Below, piece by piece: positions 8,535 to 17,819 of a DNA stretch of 64,000 nucleotides. The notes below the pieces were generated by a model that had not been told where the DNA came from, did no database searches, and saw only the letters and a program-made list of their open reading frames with translations. Both the position numbers and the translations under genes were made by a program. This DNA comes from Marisediminicola antarctica (GTDB lineage Bacteria; Actinomycetota; Actinomycetes; Actinomycetales; Microbacteriaceae), in contig NZ_CP017146.1 of the NCBI RefSeq assembly GCF_009930795.1, positions 3,162,001 to 3,226,000 on the forward strand, in the 5' to 3' direction. Position 1 is the stretch's first letter, and the number at the start of each line of letters is the position of its first letter.

Positions 8535-10142
8535 ATGAAGCGAATATTCGGGGCACTTGTCGCAGTGCTCGCAACAACAACGCTCATCGGTCCGCTGGCA
8601 GGCGCTCCGGCCGCTGCGGCGCCGCCCGCGGGGTCCTACGCCGCCGTGCAGGCCGCCGGCAACGTCCCCGCGCCGGGGTCCTACGCCGGATCTGGCTTCG
8701 ACGCGTGCAGCGCGCCGACACAGAACCTCATGTCTGTGTGGCTGACCGCGTCCCCCTATCGCGCGGTCGGCATCTACATCAGCGGCAGCAACCGGTTCTG
8801 CAGCCAGCCGCAGCTGACTCCTTTCTGGATCACCACCCAACAGGCGGCCGGCTGGCACCTCCTGCCGATCCACATGGGCCTCCAGCCCTACTGCACCACC
8901 TCGACCAAGGAATTTCGCTTCACGGCCGCGAACGCGGCTGTTTCCGGGCGAGCCGCGGCCAGTGAGGCGGTTGCCGCGGCGCGGGCGCTCGGACTCGCGA
9001 CCGGCACGGCGCTCTTCCTCGATGTCGAGGCCTACAGCACCAGCGACCCGACCTGCCGTGCGGCTGTTCTGAGTTACCAGAGCAACTGGACTGCCCGTCT
9101 GCACGATCTGGGGTTCCTCTCGGGCTTCTACAGCAGCCTTTCCTCCGGTATCGCCGATCAGGTCTCCGCCTACCCGTCGTCGTCGTGGGTCCGGCCCGAC
9201 TATCTCTGGTTTGCGAGGTACGACGGGATTGCGACCGTCTCGAACCCGGCCATTCCTGCGAGCTACTGGCCAGGGCGCCGAATCAAGCAGTACCAGTCCC
9301 CCGCCCAGACCGGAGGCGCCGAGACCTGGGGCGGGCTGTCCCTTGAGGTGGATCGGAACCAGCTCGACGTGACCCCGGTTCCCGCGACGGCGTTCGGCGA
9401 CTTTGGTGGCAACGGCTGGTCTGACCTCATCGCCCGCCAGGCATCTACTGGCTCCCTCTTTCTCTACGCCGGCAACGGGAACGGTTTCGCCGCCGCCTCG
9501 CGTATCGGCATCGGCTGGAACGGGATGAGCTCGATCACGCGGTTCGGCGACTTCAACGGGGATGGGCGGGAGGATGTCATCGCGCGCGCGCGGTCGACGG
9601 GGTCCCTGTGGCTTTATCACGGAACCGGGACCACGGTGACAGCACCGGTGCAGATCGGCGTTGGCTGGAACGGTATGCGCGAGATCACCCCCATCGGCGA
9701 TCACGACGGCGACGGTCGCCCCGATGTTCTGGCTGTGCACAGCGCCACCGGATGCCTCTATATCTACTACGGGCGGGGCACGAGCCTCATCAACGGGTCG
9801 CGGATCGGCTGCGGGTGGAACGCGATGAGCGAACTCACCGGCGGCGGTGACTTCAACCGGGACGGCCGTGTCGACCTCATCGCCCGGCAGGACGCGACCG
9901 GGCACCTCTTGCTCTATCCCGGCAGGGCGGGTGGCTTTGGAGCGCCAGTGCGGATCGGAATCGGGTGGAACGGCATGCGCGACATCACGGGTGTGGGTGA
10001 CTTTGATCGCGACGGTTTCACGGATGTGATCGCCGTCAGCGCCACGACGGGCGACCTATTCCGGTATCCGGGTCGCGGCACGCAACTGTCGACGGGGCTG
10101 AAGGTCGGACACGGATGGGGCGGGATGGCCCCGTTATTCTGA
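8535..10142 (+). CDS. Secreted DUF1906 (Rv2525c-like glycoside-hydrolase-type) domain protein with FG-GAP repeats
   Basis: Predicted exported envelope protein of 535 residues. A signal peptide ends near AGAPAAAA (residue ~28). The DUF1906 domain spans about 45-235, with GSGFDACSAPTQ at its start and ALFLDVEAYSTSDPTC, carrying the acidic Asp-x-Glu pair typical of this TIM-barrel family. From about residue 287 to the end come five repeats of ~47-49 residues, each with a GDxxxDGxxD-like Asp-rich loop and a closing GWNGM, as in FG-GAP/VCBS beta-propeller repeats that bind calcium. GAGGC lies 5 bp before the ATG at 8535. The DUF1906 family is linked to peptidoglycan or cell-wall handling, but the substrate is unproven. 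Confidence 0.85.
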   Translation: MKRIFGALVAVLATTTLIGPLAGAPAAAAPPAGSYAAVQAAGNVPAPGSYAGSGFDACSAPTQNLMSVWLTASPYRAVGIYISGSNRFCSQPQLTPFWITTQQAAGWHLLPIHMGLQPYCTTSTKEFRFTAANAAVSGRAAASEAVAAARALGLATGTALFLDVEAYSTSDPTCRAAVLSYQSNWTARLHDLGFLSGFYSSLSSGIADQVSAYPSSSWVRPDYLWFARYDGIATVSNPAIPASYWPGRRIKQYQSPAQTGGAETWGGLSLEVDRNQLDVTPVPATAFGDFGGNGWSDLIARQASTGSLFLYAGNGNGFAAASRIGIGWNGMSSITRFGDFNGDGREDVIARARSTGSLWLYHGTGTTVTAPVQIGVGWNGMREITPIGDHDGDGRPDVLAVHSATGCLYIYYGRGTSLINGSRIGCGWNAMSELTGGGDFNRDGRVDLIARQDATGHLLLYPGRAGGFGAPVRIGIGWNGMRDITGVGDFDRDGFTDVIAVSATTGDLFRYPGRGTQLSTGLKVGHGWGGMAPLF

Positions 10143-10163
10143 CCGGCGCCGCAGCCGGACGCC

Positions 10164-11273
10164 TCAGCGAACCGTTTCGAGCCCGATCTCGATGAGCTCG
10201 TCGATGAGTTTTGGGTAGCTGAGCCCGGTGGCCATCCAGCACTTGGGAAACATCGAGATCGGGGTGAAGCCCGGCATCGTGTTGAGCTCGTTGATAACGA
10301 AGCCCGAATCAGTAAGAAAGAAGTCGACGCGGGCGAGACCCGCTGCCCCGATCGCCTCGAACGCGAGCGCGGCGAGGCGCTGCATCTCGGTGAGCTCGTC
10401 CGGGGTGAGCGAGGCTGGGCAGACGAGGTCGACGCCACCGGCGTCGAGGTACTTGGCGGTGAAGTCGTAGAAGCCAGCGCCTCGCACGATGATCTCGCCG
10501 GCCACCGAGACGCGAGGCGCTTCGCCGCGTCGTCCGCCGATCACTCCGCATTCGATCTCGCGGCCGACAAGCCGCGCTTCGATGAGCACCTTGCTGTCTT
10601 CGGCGAGGGCAACGGCCATGGCGGCGGGAAGATCTGCGGCCGAGTCCGCCCGGGAGACCCCGACGCTCGAGCCGGCACGCGCCGGCTTCACGAACACGGG
10701 CCAGCCGAGCGCATCCGCCGCCGAAGCGACGGCGTCGGGAGACGCCGCCCATTCGCGCGCGGACACCGTGCGCCACGGGGCCACGGCGATGCCGGAGTGC
10801 TGCAACACGGACTTAGAGAAGTGCTTGTCCATGCCGACCGCCGACGCGAGCACGCCGGCGCCGACGTACGGCAGCCCGATGAGCTCGAGCAGGCCCTGGA
10901 TGGTGCCGTCCTCGCCGAACGGTCCGTGCAGGATCGGAAACACGATGTCGATGTCGCCGAGGCCGCGGGTCGCGCCGGCAGCATCCGTCACGGTCAGCTC
11001 GCGCGAGACGGAGGAGGCCGGCCAGTGCACGCGGGTGCCGTTGTCGGGCACGCTGGGCAGGGCCTCCGGGTCGAGGGCGAACACGGTGGCATCATCCGGT
11101 TGAAGGGTGAACGCGCCGTCGACGGTGATACCGATCGGGATGACGTCGTACCTGTCGCGGTCGATCGCGGCGAGCACTCCCCCGGCCGTGGCGCAGCTGA
11201 TCGAGTGCTCACTGGAGCGGCCGCCGAACAGGACGGCGACGACGAGCTTTTCCGTGCCGTTGTCGTGCGTCAT
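10164..11273 (-). CDS. ddl: D-alanine--D-alanine ligase
   Basis: Joins two D-alanines with ATP to make the dipeptide of the peptidoglycan stem. The 369-residue ATP-grasp protein has VLFGGRSSEHSIS near the N-terminus, the FPILHGPFGEDGTIQGLLELIGLPYVGAGVLASA stretch, the ATP-binding PVFVKPARAGSSVGVSR and the C-terminal metal site RVDFFLTDSGFVINELNTMPGFTP. All usual elements are present. Its start codon abuts the gpsA stop, so ddl is transcribed with gpsA, plsC and murA. No evidence of a D-Ala-D-Lac-type variant. Confidence 0.96.
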   Translation of the reverse strand: MTHDNGTEKLVVAVLFGGRSSEHSISCATAGGVLAAIDRDRYDVIPIGITVDGAFTLQPDDATVFALDPEALPSVPDNGTRVHWPASSVSRELTVTDAAGATRGLGDIDIVFPILHGPFGEDGTIQGLLELIGLPYVGAGVLASAVGMDKHFSKSVLQHSGIAVAPWRTVSAREWAASPDAVASAADALGWPVFVKPARAGSSVGVSRADSAADLPAAMAVALAEDSKVLIEARLVGREIECGVIGGRRGEAPRVSVAGEIIVRGAGFYDFTAKYLDAGGVDLVCPASLTPDELTEMQRLAALAFEAIGAAGLARVDFFLTDSGFVINELNTMPGFTPISMFPKCWMATGLSYPKLIDELIEIGLETVR

Positions 11274-12305
11274 TCAGGACTCCGGTCGTGGTTCGTCGCT
11301 GTCGGTCGTCAGGTGGGGGGCGATGTCGCGCGGGTTCATGGTGCCGGCGAGCACCTGCGCCACCTGGGCGACGATTGGCATGTCGACGCCCTTCGCCTCG
11401 GCGAGCCGCAGCACCGGGGCCACCGAAGCGAGCCCCTCCGCAGTCTGGTTCATCTGCGCCACGACGTCGGAGAAGCTGTAGCCCTGGCCGAGCAGTCGCC
11501 CGGCGGTGTTGTTGCGCGAGAGCGACGACTCGCATGTCGCGATCAGGTCGCCGAGTCCCGCGAGACCTGAGAGCGTCTCCGGGCGCGCGCCATAGGCGAC
11601 CGCGAAGTCGGTCATCTCGACCAGGCCGCGGGTGATGATCGAGGCCTTCGTGTTCTCTCCGTAGCCGACGCCGTCGACAATGCCGATCGCCACGGCGATG
11701 AGGTTCTTGAGCACGCCGCCGAACTCCGTGCCGATGACGTCGGTGTTGACGTAGGAGCGAAAGTACGGGTTGGTCGCCGCGACCGCGACCGCCGTCGCCG
11801 TCTCCATGCTCGTCGAGGAGACGACCGCGGCCGTCGGCTGCTCCTTGGCGATCTCGAGAGCCAGGTTGGGGCCGGATGCCACGGCGATGCGGTCCTCGTC
11901 GATGTCGAGCACCTCGCGGATCACCTCGCTCATGCGCATCCCGGTGCCCTTCTCGACGCCCTTCATGAGACTCACCACGATGGTGTCCTTCGGGATGAGC
12001 TCGCGCACGATGAGCAGGTTCTCGCGCACCGACTGGCTCGGCACCGACACGAACACGTACTCGGCGCCCTCGAGCACGTCGGGCAGCAGCGAGCTCGACC
12101 AGAGCCGCCGAGGGAGGTTGATGCCGGGCAGGTAGTCACTGTTGCGCTTGCTCTCCGAGATCTCGCGCGCAAGCTCCGGGCGGCGCGCCCAGATCGCGAC
12201 GTCGGAGCCGCCGTCGGCGAGGATCTTGCCGAAGGTGGTTCCCCAGCTGCCGGCACCGAGCACGGCGACGCGGCGCGATCCGGGTGAGACGATCCGGATG
12301 GGCAT
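11274..12305 (-). CDS. gpsA: NAD(P)-dependent glycerol-3-phosphate dehydrogenase
   Basis: Reduces dihydroxyacetone phosphate to sn-glycerol 3-phosphate for phospholipid synthesis. The 343-residue protein starts MPIRIVSPGSRR and has the dinucleotide fold motif VLGAGSWGTTFGKILA near residues 14-29, the VSLMKGVEKGTGMRMSE and GPNLALEIAKEQPTA stretches, and the catalytic-region GVLKNLIAVAIGI. A much longer in-frame reading upstream overlaps plsC in another frame and is not credible; the ATG at 12305, 8 bp after the plsC stop, fits the family. Co-transcription with plsC makes sense, since plsC uses the downstream products of this enzyme. Confidence 0.95.
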   Translation of the reverse strand: MPIRIVSPGSRRVAVLGAGSWGTTFGKILADGGSDVAIWARRPELAREISESKRNSDYLPGINLPRRLWSSSLLPDVLEGAEYVFVSVPSQSVRENLLIVRELIPKDTIVVSLMKGVEKGTGMRMSEVIREVLDIDEDRIAVASGPNLALEIAKEQPTAAVVSSTSMETATAVAVAATNPYFRSYVNTDVIGTEFGGVLKNLIAVAIGIVDGVGYGENTKASIITRGLVEMTDFAVAYGARPETLSGLAGLGDLIATCESSLSRNNTAGRLLGQGYSFSDVVAQMNQTAEGLASVAPVLRLAEAKGVDMPIVAQVAQVLAGTMNPRDIAPHLTTDSDEPRPES

Positions 12306-12313
12306 CGTGTTGA

Positions 12314-13051
12314 TCAAAAGCGACCGGTCTCTTTCTGGTTGTTCTTCGAAGGGTCCCAGCGCTGCGCCGGGGCCTTCTCGCCGCGCAGCTCCTCGAGCAG
12401 CGCCGTGACGGCATCCATGACGAGCGCGGTCGCAGTGACCAGCGCTTGGCCATCGAGCGGCTTGCCGCGGAACGCCGACAGGTCGACCGGGTCGCCGACC
12501 TTCACGTGGATTGTCTTGCGGGGGAAGAGACTGATGCGCTTGCCGTAGCGGGGCATCACGAGTTGCGTGCCCCAGTGGGCGATCGGAATGAGCGGGATGT
12601 CGGCTTCGAGCGCCATCCGCACCGCCCCGGCCTTGCCTCGCATCGGCCACATGTCGGGGTCACGGGTGAGCGAGCCCTCGGGGTAGATCACGACGGCGAG
12701 CCCGTCGTCCACGATCTTGCGTGCGGCGACGAGCGGGTCGTTGCCGCGCATGGCTCCGGCGCGCTCCACCGGGATCTGGCCGGAGGCGCGCAGCAGTGCG
12801 CCGAGCACCGGGTACTTGAACAGGCTCGCCTTGGCCAGGTACCTGGGCATCCGTCCGAGCTTCCACATCACGACGCCGATGACGACGGGGTCGATCTCGC
12901 TGTAGTGATTCGGCGACAGCACGAACGCGCCCGTTTTGGGCATTCTGTCGCCGTCGTGGATGCGATAGCGCGCCACGAGGTGCATGAACGGCAGCAGCAG
13001 AACGGCGAGGAACCTGAAGATCGGGGTCTTTTCAGACGTGTGCTGGGACAA
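12314..13051 (-). CDS. plsC: 1-acyl-sn-glycerol-3-phosphate acyltransferase
   Basis: Membrane-associated acyltransferase making phosphatidic acid from lysophosphatidic acid. The catalytic HX4D motif is NHYSEID (His49, Asp54), and the substrate-binding YPEGSLTRD follows about 75 residues later. A hydrophobic stretch at residues 12-25 anchors the N-terminus. The apparent start is a TTG at 13051, one base after the murA stop; this tight coupling supports it despite the rare codon. Length 245 is typical. Confidence 0.92.
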   Translation of the reverse strand: MSQHTSEKTPIFRFLAVLLLPFMHLVARYRIHDGDRMPKTGAFVLSPNHYSEIDPVVIGVVMWKLGRMPRYLAKASLFKYPVLGALLRASGQIPVERAGAMRGNDPLVAARKIVDDGLAVVIYPEGSLTRDPDMWPMRGKAGAVRMALEADIPLIPIAHWGTQLVMPRYGKRISLFPRKTIHVKVGDPVDLSAFRGKPLDGQALVTATALVMDAVTALLEELRGEKAPAQRWDPSKNNQKETGRF

Positions 13052-13052
13052 C

Positions 13053-14420
13053 TCAGCCTTCGTAGACGAAGTCGGCGCCGAGCGTCTCGAGCTTGTCGAT
13101 GATGTGCTCGTACCCGCGACTGATGATGCCGATGTTGCTGATGACCGACTGGCCCTCGGCGCTCAGCGCCGCGATGAGGTGGCTGAACCCGCCACGCAGG
13201 TCGGGAACGTAGATGTTCGCGCCGTGCAGCTCCGTCGGGCCCGTAATCACGGCGGCCTGCTCGAAGTCGCGGCGGGCGACGCGGCGCGGGTGGTCGGGCA
13301 GCCCCTCCTTGTGCACGACGATCTGGGCGCCCATCTCGTTCAGGGCCTCGGTGAATCCGAAGCGGTTCTCGTAGACGGTTTCGTGCACGATCGACACGCC
13401 GTGCGCCTGGGTGAGAGCGACGATGAGCGGCTGCTGCCAGTCGGTCATGAACCCGGGGTGCACGTCCGTCTCGATGGTGACGGGCTTGAGGTCACCGCCC
13501 GGGTGCCAGAAGCGGATGCCGTCCTCCTGCACGTCGAACGCACCGCCGACCTTGCGGAAGACGTTGAGGAAGGCCATCATCTCGGTCTGGCGGGCCCCAC
13601 CGACGAAGATATCGCCGTGGGTGACGAGTGCGGCCGCAGCCCAGCTCGCGACCTCGTTGCGGTCGAACAGGGCGCGGTGGTTGTACCCGTCGAGTCGTTC
13701 GACACCCTCGATCAGGATCACGCGGTTGGGTTCGACCGAGATGATCGCGCCCATCTTCTGCAGGATCGCGATGAGATCCATGATCTCGGGCTCGATGGCC
13801 GCGTTCTTGAGCTCGGTGGTTCCCGTGGCGAGCACCGCGGTCAGCAGCACCTGCTCGGTCGCCCCGACGCTCGGGTAGGGCAGCTCGATGTCGGCGCCCC
13901 TGAGCCCGTCCGGCGCGGTGAGGTGGATGCCCTCGAAGCCCTTCTCGATGACCGCACCGAACTGGCGCAGGGCGTCGAGGTGGAAGTCGATCGGGCGGTC
14001 GCCGATGCGGCATCCGCCGAGGTCCGGGATGCGGGCCTCGCCGAGTCGGTGCAGGAGGGGACCGCAGAACAGGATCGGGATGCGGCTGGCGCCCGCGTGC
14101 GCGTCGATCTCGGCGAAGTGCGCGCTCTCCACCCGGCTGGTGTCGAAGCTCAGCTCGCCGGGCGAGGGGCTCGTGACCTTGACCCCGTACACCTCGAGGA
14201 GCCCGCGAACGACTCCGACATCACTGATCTCGGGAACGCCCTTGAGCAGACTCGGCGTATCGCCCAGCAGCGCGGCGACCATGGCCTTGGTCGCGAGGTT
14301 CTTCGCTCCCCGCACCTCGATGCGCCCCTCGAGGCGCTTGCCCCCGTTGATGACGATCGAGTCCGATTTCAGGCCCACACGTGCTCCTGCCTTTTGGGCA
14401 TCCGTGACGAGAGGAATCAT
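13053..14420 (-). CDS. murA: UDP-N-acetylglucosamine 1-carboxyvinyltransferase
   Basis: First committed step of peptidoglycan synthesis: adds enolpyruvate from PEP to UDP-GlcNAc. The 455-residue protein shows the EPSP-synthase-like two-domain fold with GAKNLATKAMVAALL near residues 38-52. The active-site Cys is present as Cys137 in LGGCRIGDRPIDFHL, so the enzyme should be fosfomycin-sensitive, unlike the Asp-containing mycobacterial form. The N-terminus is ~18 residues longer than many homologues; a later start is possible. It is between leuD and plsC in the same direction. Confidence 0.95.
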   Translation of the reverse strand: MIPLVTDAQKAGARVGLKSDSIVINGGKRLEGRIEVRGAKNLATKAMVAALLGDTPSLLKGVPEISDVGVVRGLLEVYGVKVTSPSPGELSFDTSRVESAHFAEIDAHAGASRIPILFCGPLLHRLGEARIPDLGGCRIGDRPIDFHLDALRQFGAVIEKGFEGIHLTAPDGLRGADIELPYPSVGATEQVLLTAVLATGTTELKNAAIEPEIMDLIAILQKMGAIISVEPNRVILIEGVERLDGYNHRALFDRNEVASWAAAALVTHGDIFVGGARQTEMMAFLNVFRKVGGAFDVQEDGIRFWHPGGDLKPVTIETDVHPGFMTDWQQPLIVALTQAHGVSIVHETVYENRFGFTEALNEMGAQIVVHKEGLPDHPRRVARRDFEQAAVITGPTELHGANIYVPDLRGGFSHLIAALSAEGQSVISNIGIISRGYEHIIDKLETLGADFVYEG

Positions 14421-14457
14421 GCATTACACCTGCGCTGACTTTTTAGTAGGGGAGGAA

Positions 14458-15054
14458 TCACTTGGCGGGGAGGGTTCTCGGCCGCCAGGATTCCCGACGG
14501 TCCTCGAACTGGGTGATGCGCGCCTCGTCGCGCAGCGTAAGGCTGATGTCGTCGAGGCCTTCGAGCAGCCGCCAGCGAGTGTAGTCGTCGATCTGGAATC
14601 CGGTGGTGAAATCGCCGACGGTGACCGTCTTGGCTACGAGGTCGACCGTCGCCTCGATACCCGGCGACTGCTCGATGATCGCCCAGATCGTGGCGGCATC
14701 CGCCTCGCTGATCTCGCCCGCGAGGAGGCCCTGCTTGCCCGAGTTGCCCCGGAAGATATCGCCGAACCGAGGGCTCAGCACCGCAGCAAAGCCGAAGTCG
14801 CGCAGCGCCCAGACGGCGTGTTCACGGCTAGACCCGGTTCCGAAATCGGGGCCGGCGATGAGTACCTTCGCCCCCTGGAACTCTGGCCGGTTGAGCACGA
14901 ATCCCGGATCCTGCCGCCACGCGTGGAATAGCGCGTCGTCGAACCCGGTCTTGGTGATCCGCTTGAGGAACACGGCGGGGATGATCTGGTCGGTGTCGAC
15001 GTTCGACTCGGCGAGAGGCGCGGCGATCCCGGTGATGCTCAGAACCTTTTCCAT
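14458..15054 (-). CDS. leuD: 3-isopropylmalate dehydratase, small subunit
   Basis: Small subunit of the [4Fe-4S] isomerase that converts 2-isopropylmalate to 3-isopropylmalate in leucine synthesis. The 198-residue protein has [21 protein letters not shown] near the N-terminus and the swivelling-domain signature [22 protein letters not shown]. The start ATG at 15054 shares a base with the leuC TGA (TGATG), giving tight translational coupling that matches 1:1 subunits. A longer in-frame reading overlaps leuC and is not real. Confidence 0.96.
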   Translation of the reverse strand: MEKVLSITGIAAPLAESNVDTDQIIPAVFLKRITKTGFDDALFHAWRQDPGFVLNRPEFQGAKVLIAGPDFGTGSSREHAVWALRDFGFAAVLSPRFGDIFRGNSGKQGLLAGEISEADAATIWAIIEQSPGIEATVDLVAKTVTVGDFTTGFQIDDYTRWRLLEGLDDISLTLRDEARITQFEDRRESWRPRTLPAK

Positions 15055-16472
15055 CAGGCGTGCACCTCCTCGACGACGTCGGCGGGGCTTGAGAGGGTCC
15101 CGCGGATCGCGGTCGCCGCGGCGACGAGTGGGGAGACGAGGTGGGTGCGTCCGCCCTTGCCCTGGCGCCCCTCGAAGTTGCGGTTCGAGGTCGAGGCGCA
15201 TCTCTCGCCGGGGGCGAGCTGGTCGGGATTCATTCCGAGGCACATCGAGCATCCGGCGAAACGCCATTCGGCGCCGAACTCGGTGACGATCTTGTCGATC
15301 CCCTCCGCCTCGGCTTCGATCCGCACGCGCGCCGATCCGGGCACGACCATGACGCGAACGCCATCGGCCTTCTTCTTGCCCTTGATGATCGAGGCGAAGG
15401 CGCGGAGGTCTTCGATGCGGCTGTTCGTGCAGGAGCCCATGAAGACCGCGTCGACGGCGATGTCCTTCATCGGGGTGCCGGGGGCCAGATCCATGTAGGC
15501 GAGGGCCCGTTCGGCGGCCGCGCGGTCGTTGTGGTCGGCTATCGCTGCGGGATCGGGGATGCTGTCGCTGAGCGAGACGCCCTGGCCGGGGTTCGTGCCC
15601 CAGGTGACGAATGGCTCGAGTTCGTCCGCGTCGAGGAACACCTCGGCGTCGAACACGGCATCCGCGTCGGTCGCGAGGGTCTCCCAATAGGCGACGGCGG
15701 CGTGCCAGTCGGCTCCGGTCGGCGCGTGCGGGCGCCCCTCCAGGTAGTCGTATGTCGTCTGGTCGGGCGCAATCATTCCCGCGCGCGCTCCGGCCTCGAT
15801 CGACATGTTGCAGATCGTCATGCGGCCCTCCATCGAGAGGGCGCGGATGGCGCTGCCGCGGTACTCGAGCACGTAGCCCTGGCCGCCTCCCGTGCCGATC
15901 TTGGCGATGACCGCGAGGATGATGTCCTTCGCGGTGACGCCAGAGCGCAGCGTTCCCTCGACGGTGATGGCCATCGTCTTGAACGGCGTGAGGGGCAGGG
16001 TCTGGGTTGCAAGCACGTGCTCGACCTCACTCGTGCCGATACCGAATGCCATCGCGCCGAAGGCGCCGTGTGTCGAGGTGTGCGAGTCGCCGCAGACGAC
16101 GGTGATGCCCGGCATCGTCAGGCCGAGCTGCGGGCCGACGACGTGCACGATTCCCTGCTCGATGTCACCGAGCGAGTGCAGGCGCACCCCGAACTCGGCG
16201 GCGTTGTTGCGAAGGGTCTCGATCTGCGTACGGCTGGTGAGGTCGGCAATCGGCTTGTCGATGTCGAGCGTGGGGGTGTTGTGGTCTTCTGTCGCGATCG
16301 TCAGGTCGGGCCGGCGCACCGGGCGACCGGCGAGGCGCAATCCCTCGAACGCCTGCGGGCTGGTGACTTCGTGGAGAAGGTGGAGGTCGATGTACAGGAG
16401 GTCGGGGTTGCCGTCGGCACCTTCGACGACCAAATGGTCGTCCCATACCTTTTCTGCCAGGGTCCTGCCCAC
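15054..16472 (-). CDS. leuC: 3-isopropylmalate dehydratase, large subunit
   Basis: Catalytic subunit of isopropylmalate isomerase, aconitase superfamily. The 472-residue protein has the iron-sulfur ligands in [15 protein letters not shown] and [15 protein letters not shown], plus [33 protein letters not shown], the aconitase signature region. It starts with GTG ([13 protein letters not shown]), preceded by AAAGGTGG. The upstream gap holds a small palindrome (16494-16509) that may be an operator. The rest of leucine synthesis in this window is leuB at 60 kb; leuA is not here. Confidence 0.97.
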   Translation of the reverse strand: MGRTLAEKVWDDHLVVEGADGNPDLLYIDLHLLHEVTSPQAFEGLRLAGRPVRRPDLTIATEDHNTPTLDIDKPIADLTSRTQIETLRNNAAEFGVRLHSLGDIEQGIVHVVGPQLGLTMPGITVVCGDSHTSTHGAFGAMAFGIGTSEVEHVLATQTLPLTPFKTMAITVEGTLRSGVTAKDIILAVIAKIGTGGGQGYVLEYRGSAIRALSMEGRMTICNMSIEAGARAGMIAPDQTTYDYLEGRPHAPTGADWHAAVAYWETLATDADAVFDAEVFLDADELEPFVTWGTNPGQGVSLSDSIPDPAAIADHNDRAAAERALAYMDLAPGTPMKDIAVDAVFMGSCTNSRIEDLRAFASIIKGKKKADGVRVMVVPGSARVRIEAEAEGIDKIVTEFGAEWRFAGCSMCLGMNPDQLAPGERCASTSNRNFEGRQGKGGRTHLVSPLVAAATAIRGTLSSPADVVEEVHA

Positions 16473-16493
16473 TGTTCCACCTTTCAGTCGCGA

Positions 16494-16509
16494 TGAGCGC
16501 GTGCGCTCA
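16494..16509. promoter_or_regulatory. Palindrome upstream of leuC, possible operator
   Basis: TGAGCGC-GT-GCGCTCA, two perfect 7-bp arms, 22 bp upstream of the leuC start and in the divergent region shared with the leucine-type dehydrogenase gene. In other actinobacteria leuCD is controlled by an IclR-type regulator (NdgR) whose gene is often next to leuC; no such gene is here, so the link is only a guess. Confidence 0.3.
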
Positions 16510-16641
16510 ATCTCGTTATTCTACGTGCCGGGCATCCGACGAGGCACGCTGGACGATTCCTCGCACATAAACTGGGGTCGATGCGCACCACAATCGCGCG
16601 CCGACATTCGCCCACAAGGCCAGTCACACAGGAGCAGTTCA

Positions 16642-17721
16642 ATGACGATCACCACGCCCATTTCCGTTTCAGGCGCCCTCGACGGAATCGATCTCACCCA
16701 CGAGCGCGTGCTCGTGACCACCGGACCTCGCTCCGGTCTCGTCGTCATCGTCGCCGTGCACTCGACCGCCCTCGGGCAGGCGCTCGGCGGCGCGCGCATG
16801 TGGCAGTACGAGAACTGGACCGATGCCCTCGCCGACGCCCTCCGCCTCTCTGCGGCGATGACCCTGAAGAACGCCGCGGCCGGCCTCGCCCTCGGCGGCG
16901 GCAAGTCGGTCATCCACATCCCCACGGGAACCGTCTTGACCTCCGCGCAGAAGCGCGACGCGATGCTCGACCTCGGCGATGCGATCGAGAGCCTGAACGG
17001 CGCCTACATGACCGCCGAAGACGTCGGCACGAGCGCCGAACTGATGTCTATCGTCGCCGAGCGAACCGACCACGTCTGCGGCTTGCCCGCCGACCGCGGC
17101 GGAGTGGGCGAGCCGGCGGATGCGACCGCGGCCGGCGTCTACGCGGCCATCCTCGCGACGGTGGAGGCCCTGTTCGGGTCCAGGGAGATCGCCGGCCGCC
17201 ACCTCGTCATCTCCGGCCTTGGACAGGTCGGCGGACGTTTGGCCCGCGCCCTCGCCGCCGCCGGCGCGCGCCTCACGGTCACCGATGTGAACCTCGCCAC
17301 GCAGAAGCTCGCTGCCGAGATCGGTGCGGAGTGGGTCGACGTCGACTCGGTCCACACGGTCGAGGCCGATCTCTTCGTGCCGTGCGGCCTCGGCGGTGTG
17401 CTGAGCGAGCGCGTGATCTCGGAGCTGCGGGTGCTCGGCGTCGTGGGCGCCGCGAACAACCAGCTCGCCCACCGCAGCGGCGCGGCGCTGCTCGACGCTC
17501 GCGGCATCCTCTGGGCGCCCGACTTCGTCGTCAACGCGGGCGGCGTCATCTACCTCTCGATGGCCTCGGTGCACGGCGCCGACCTCGACGCGGTCTCCCG
17601 CCGGGTCGACGCGATCGGCGACACGGTCTCGGCGATCCTGTCGAGCTCGCGCGAGCAGGGCATCACCACGCTCGAGGCCGCGGAGCGCCTGTCGGCGGAG
17701 CGCCTCGGCGCGGCGATCTGA
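16642..17721 (+). CDS. Leucine/glutamate/valine-type dehydrogenase
   Basis: NAD(P)-dependent oxidative deamination of an amino acid (Glu/Leu/Phe/Val dehydrogenase family), reversible with the 2-oxoacid plus ammonia. The 359-residue length matches leucine/valine dehydrogenases rather than the ~450-residue glutamate enzymes. The substrate Lys is in MTLKNAAAG (Lys76) and the catalytic Lys in LGGGKSVI (Lys88), as in LeuDH; GLGQVGGRLARAL is the dinucleotide motif. AGGAG lies 7 bp before the ATG. It diverges from leuCD, which fits a leucine or branched-chain role, but substrate specificity is inferred from length and context only. Confidence 0.9.
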   Translation: MTITTPISVSGALDGIDLTHERVLVTTGPRSGLVVIVAVHSTALGQALGGARMWQYENWTDALADALRLSAAMTLKNAAAGLALGGGKSVIHIPTGTVLTSAQKRDAMLDLGDAIESLNGAYMTAEDVGTSAELMSIVAERTDHVCGLPADRGGVGEPADATAAGVYAAILATVEALFGSREIAGRHLVISGLGQVGGRLARALAAAGARLTVTDVNLATQKLAAEIGAEWVDVDSVHTVEADLFVPCGLGGVLSERVISELRVLGVVGAANNQLAHRSGAALLDARGILWAPDFVVNAGGVIYLSMASVHGADLDAVSRRVDAIGDTVSAILSSSREQGITTLEAAERLSAERLGAAI

Positions 17722-17819
17722 GGCCAGGGCCCTGACCGGCTCCCCGGTCGCCAAAGTCGTAATCCACCCCACTCTGCTGCCAGAACTGGCCAGAAAGCGG
17801 GGCTCAGCGCTCCGAATCC

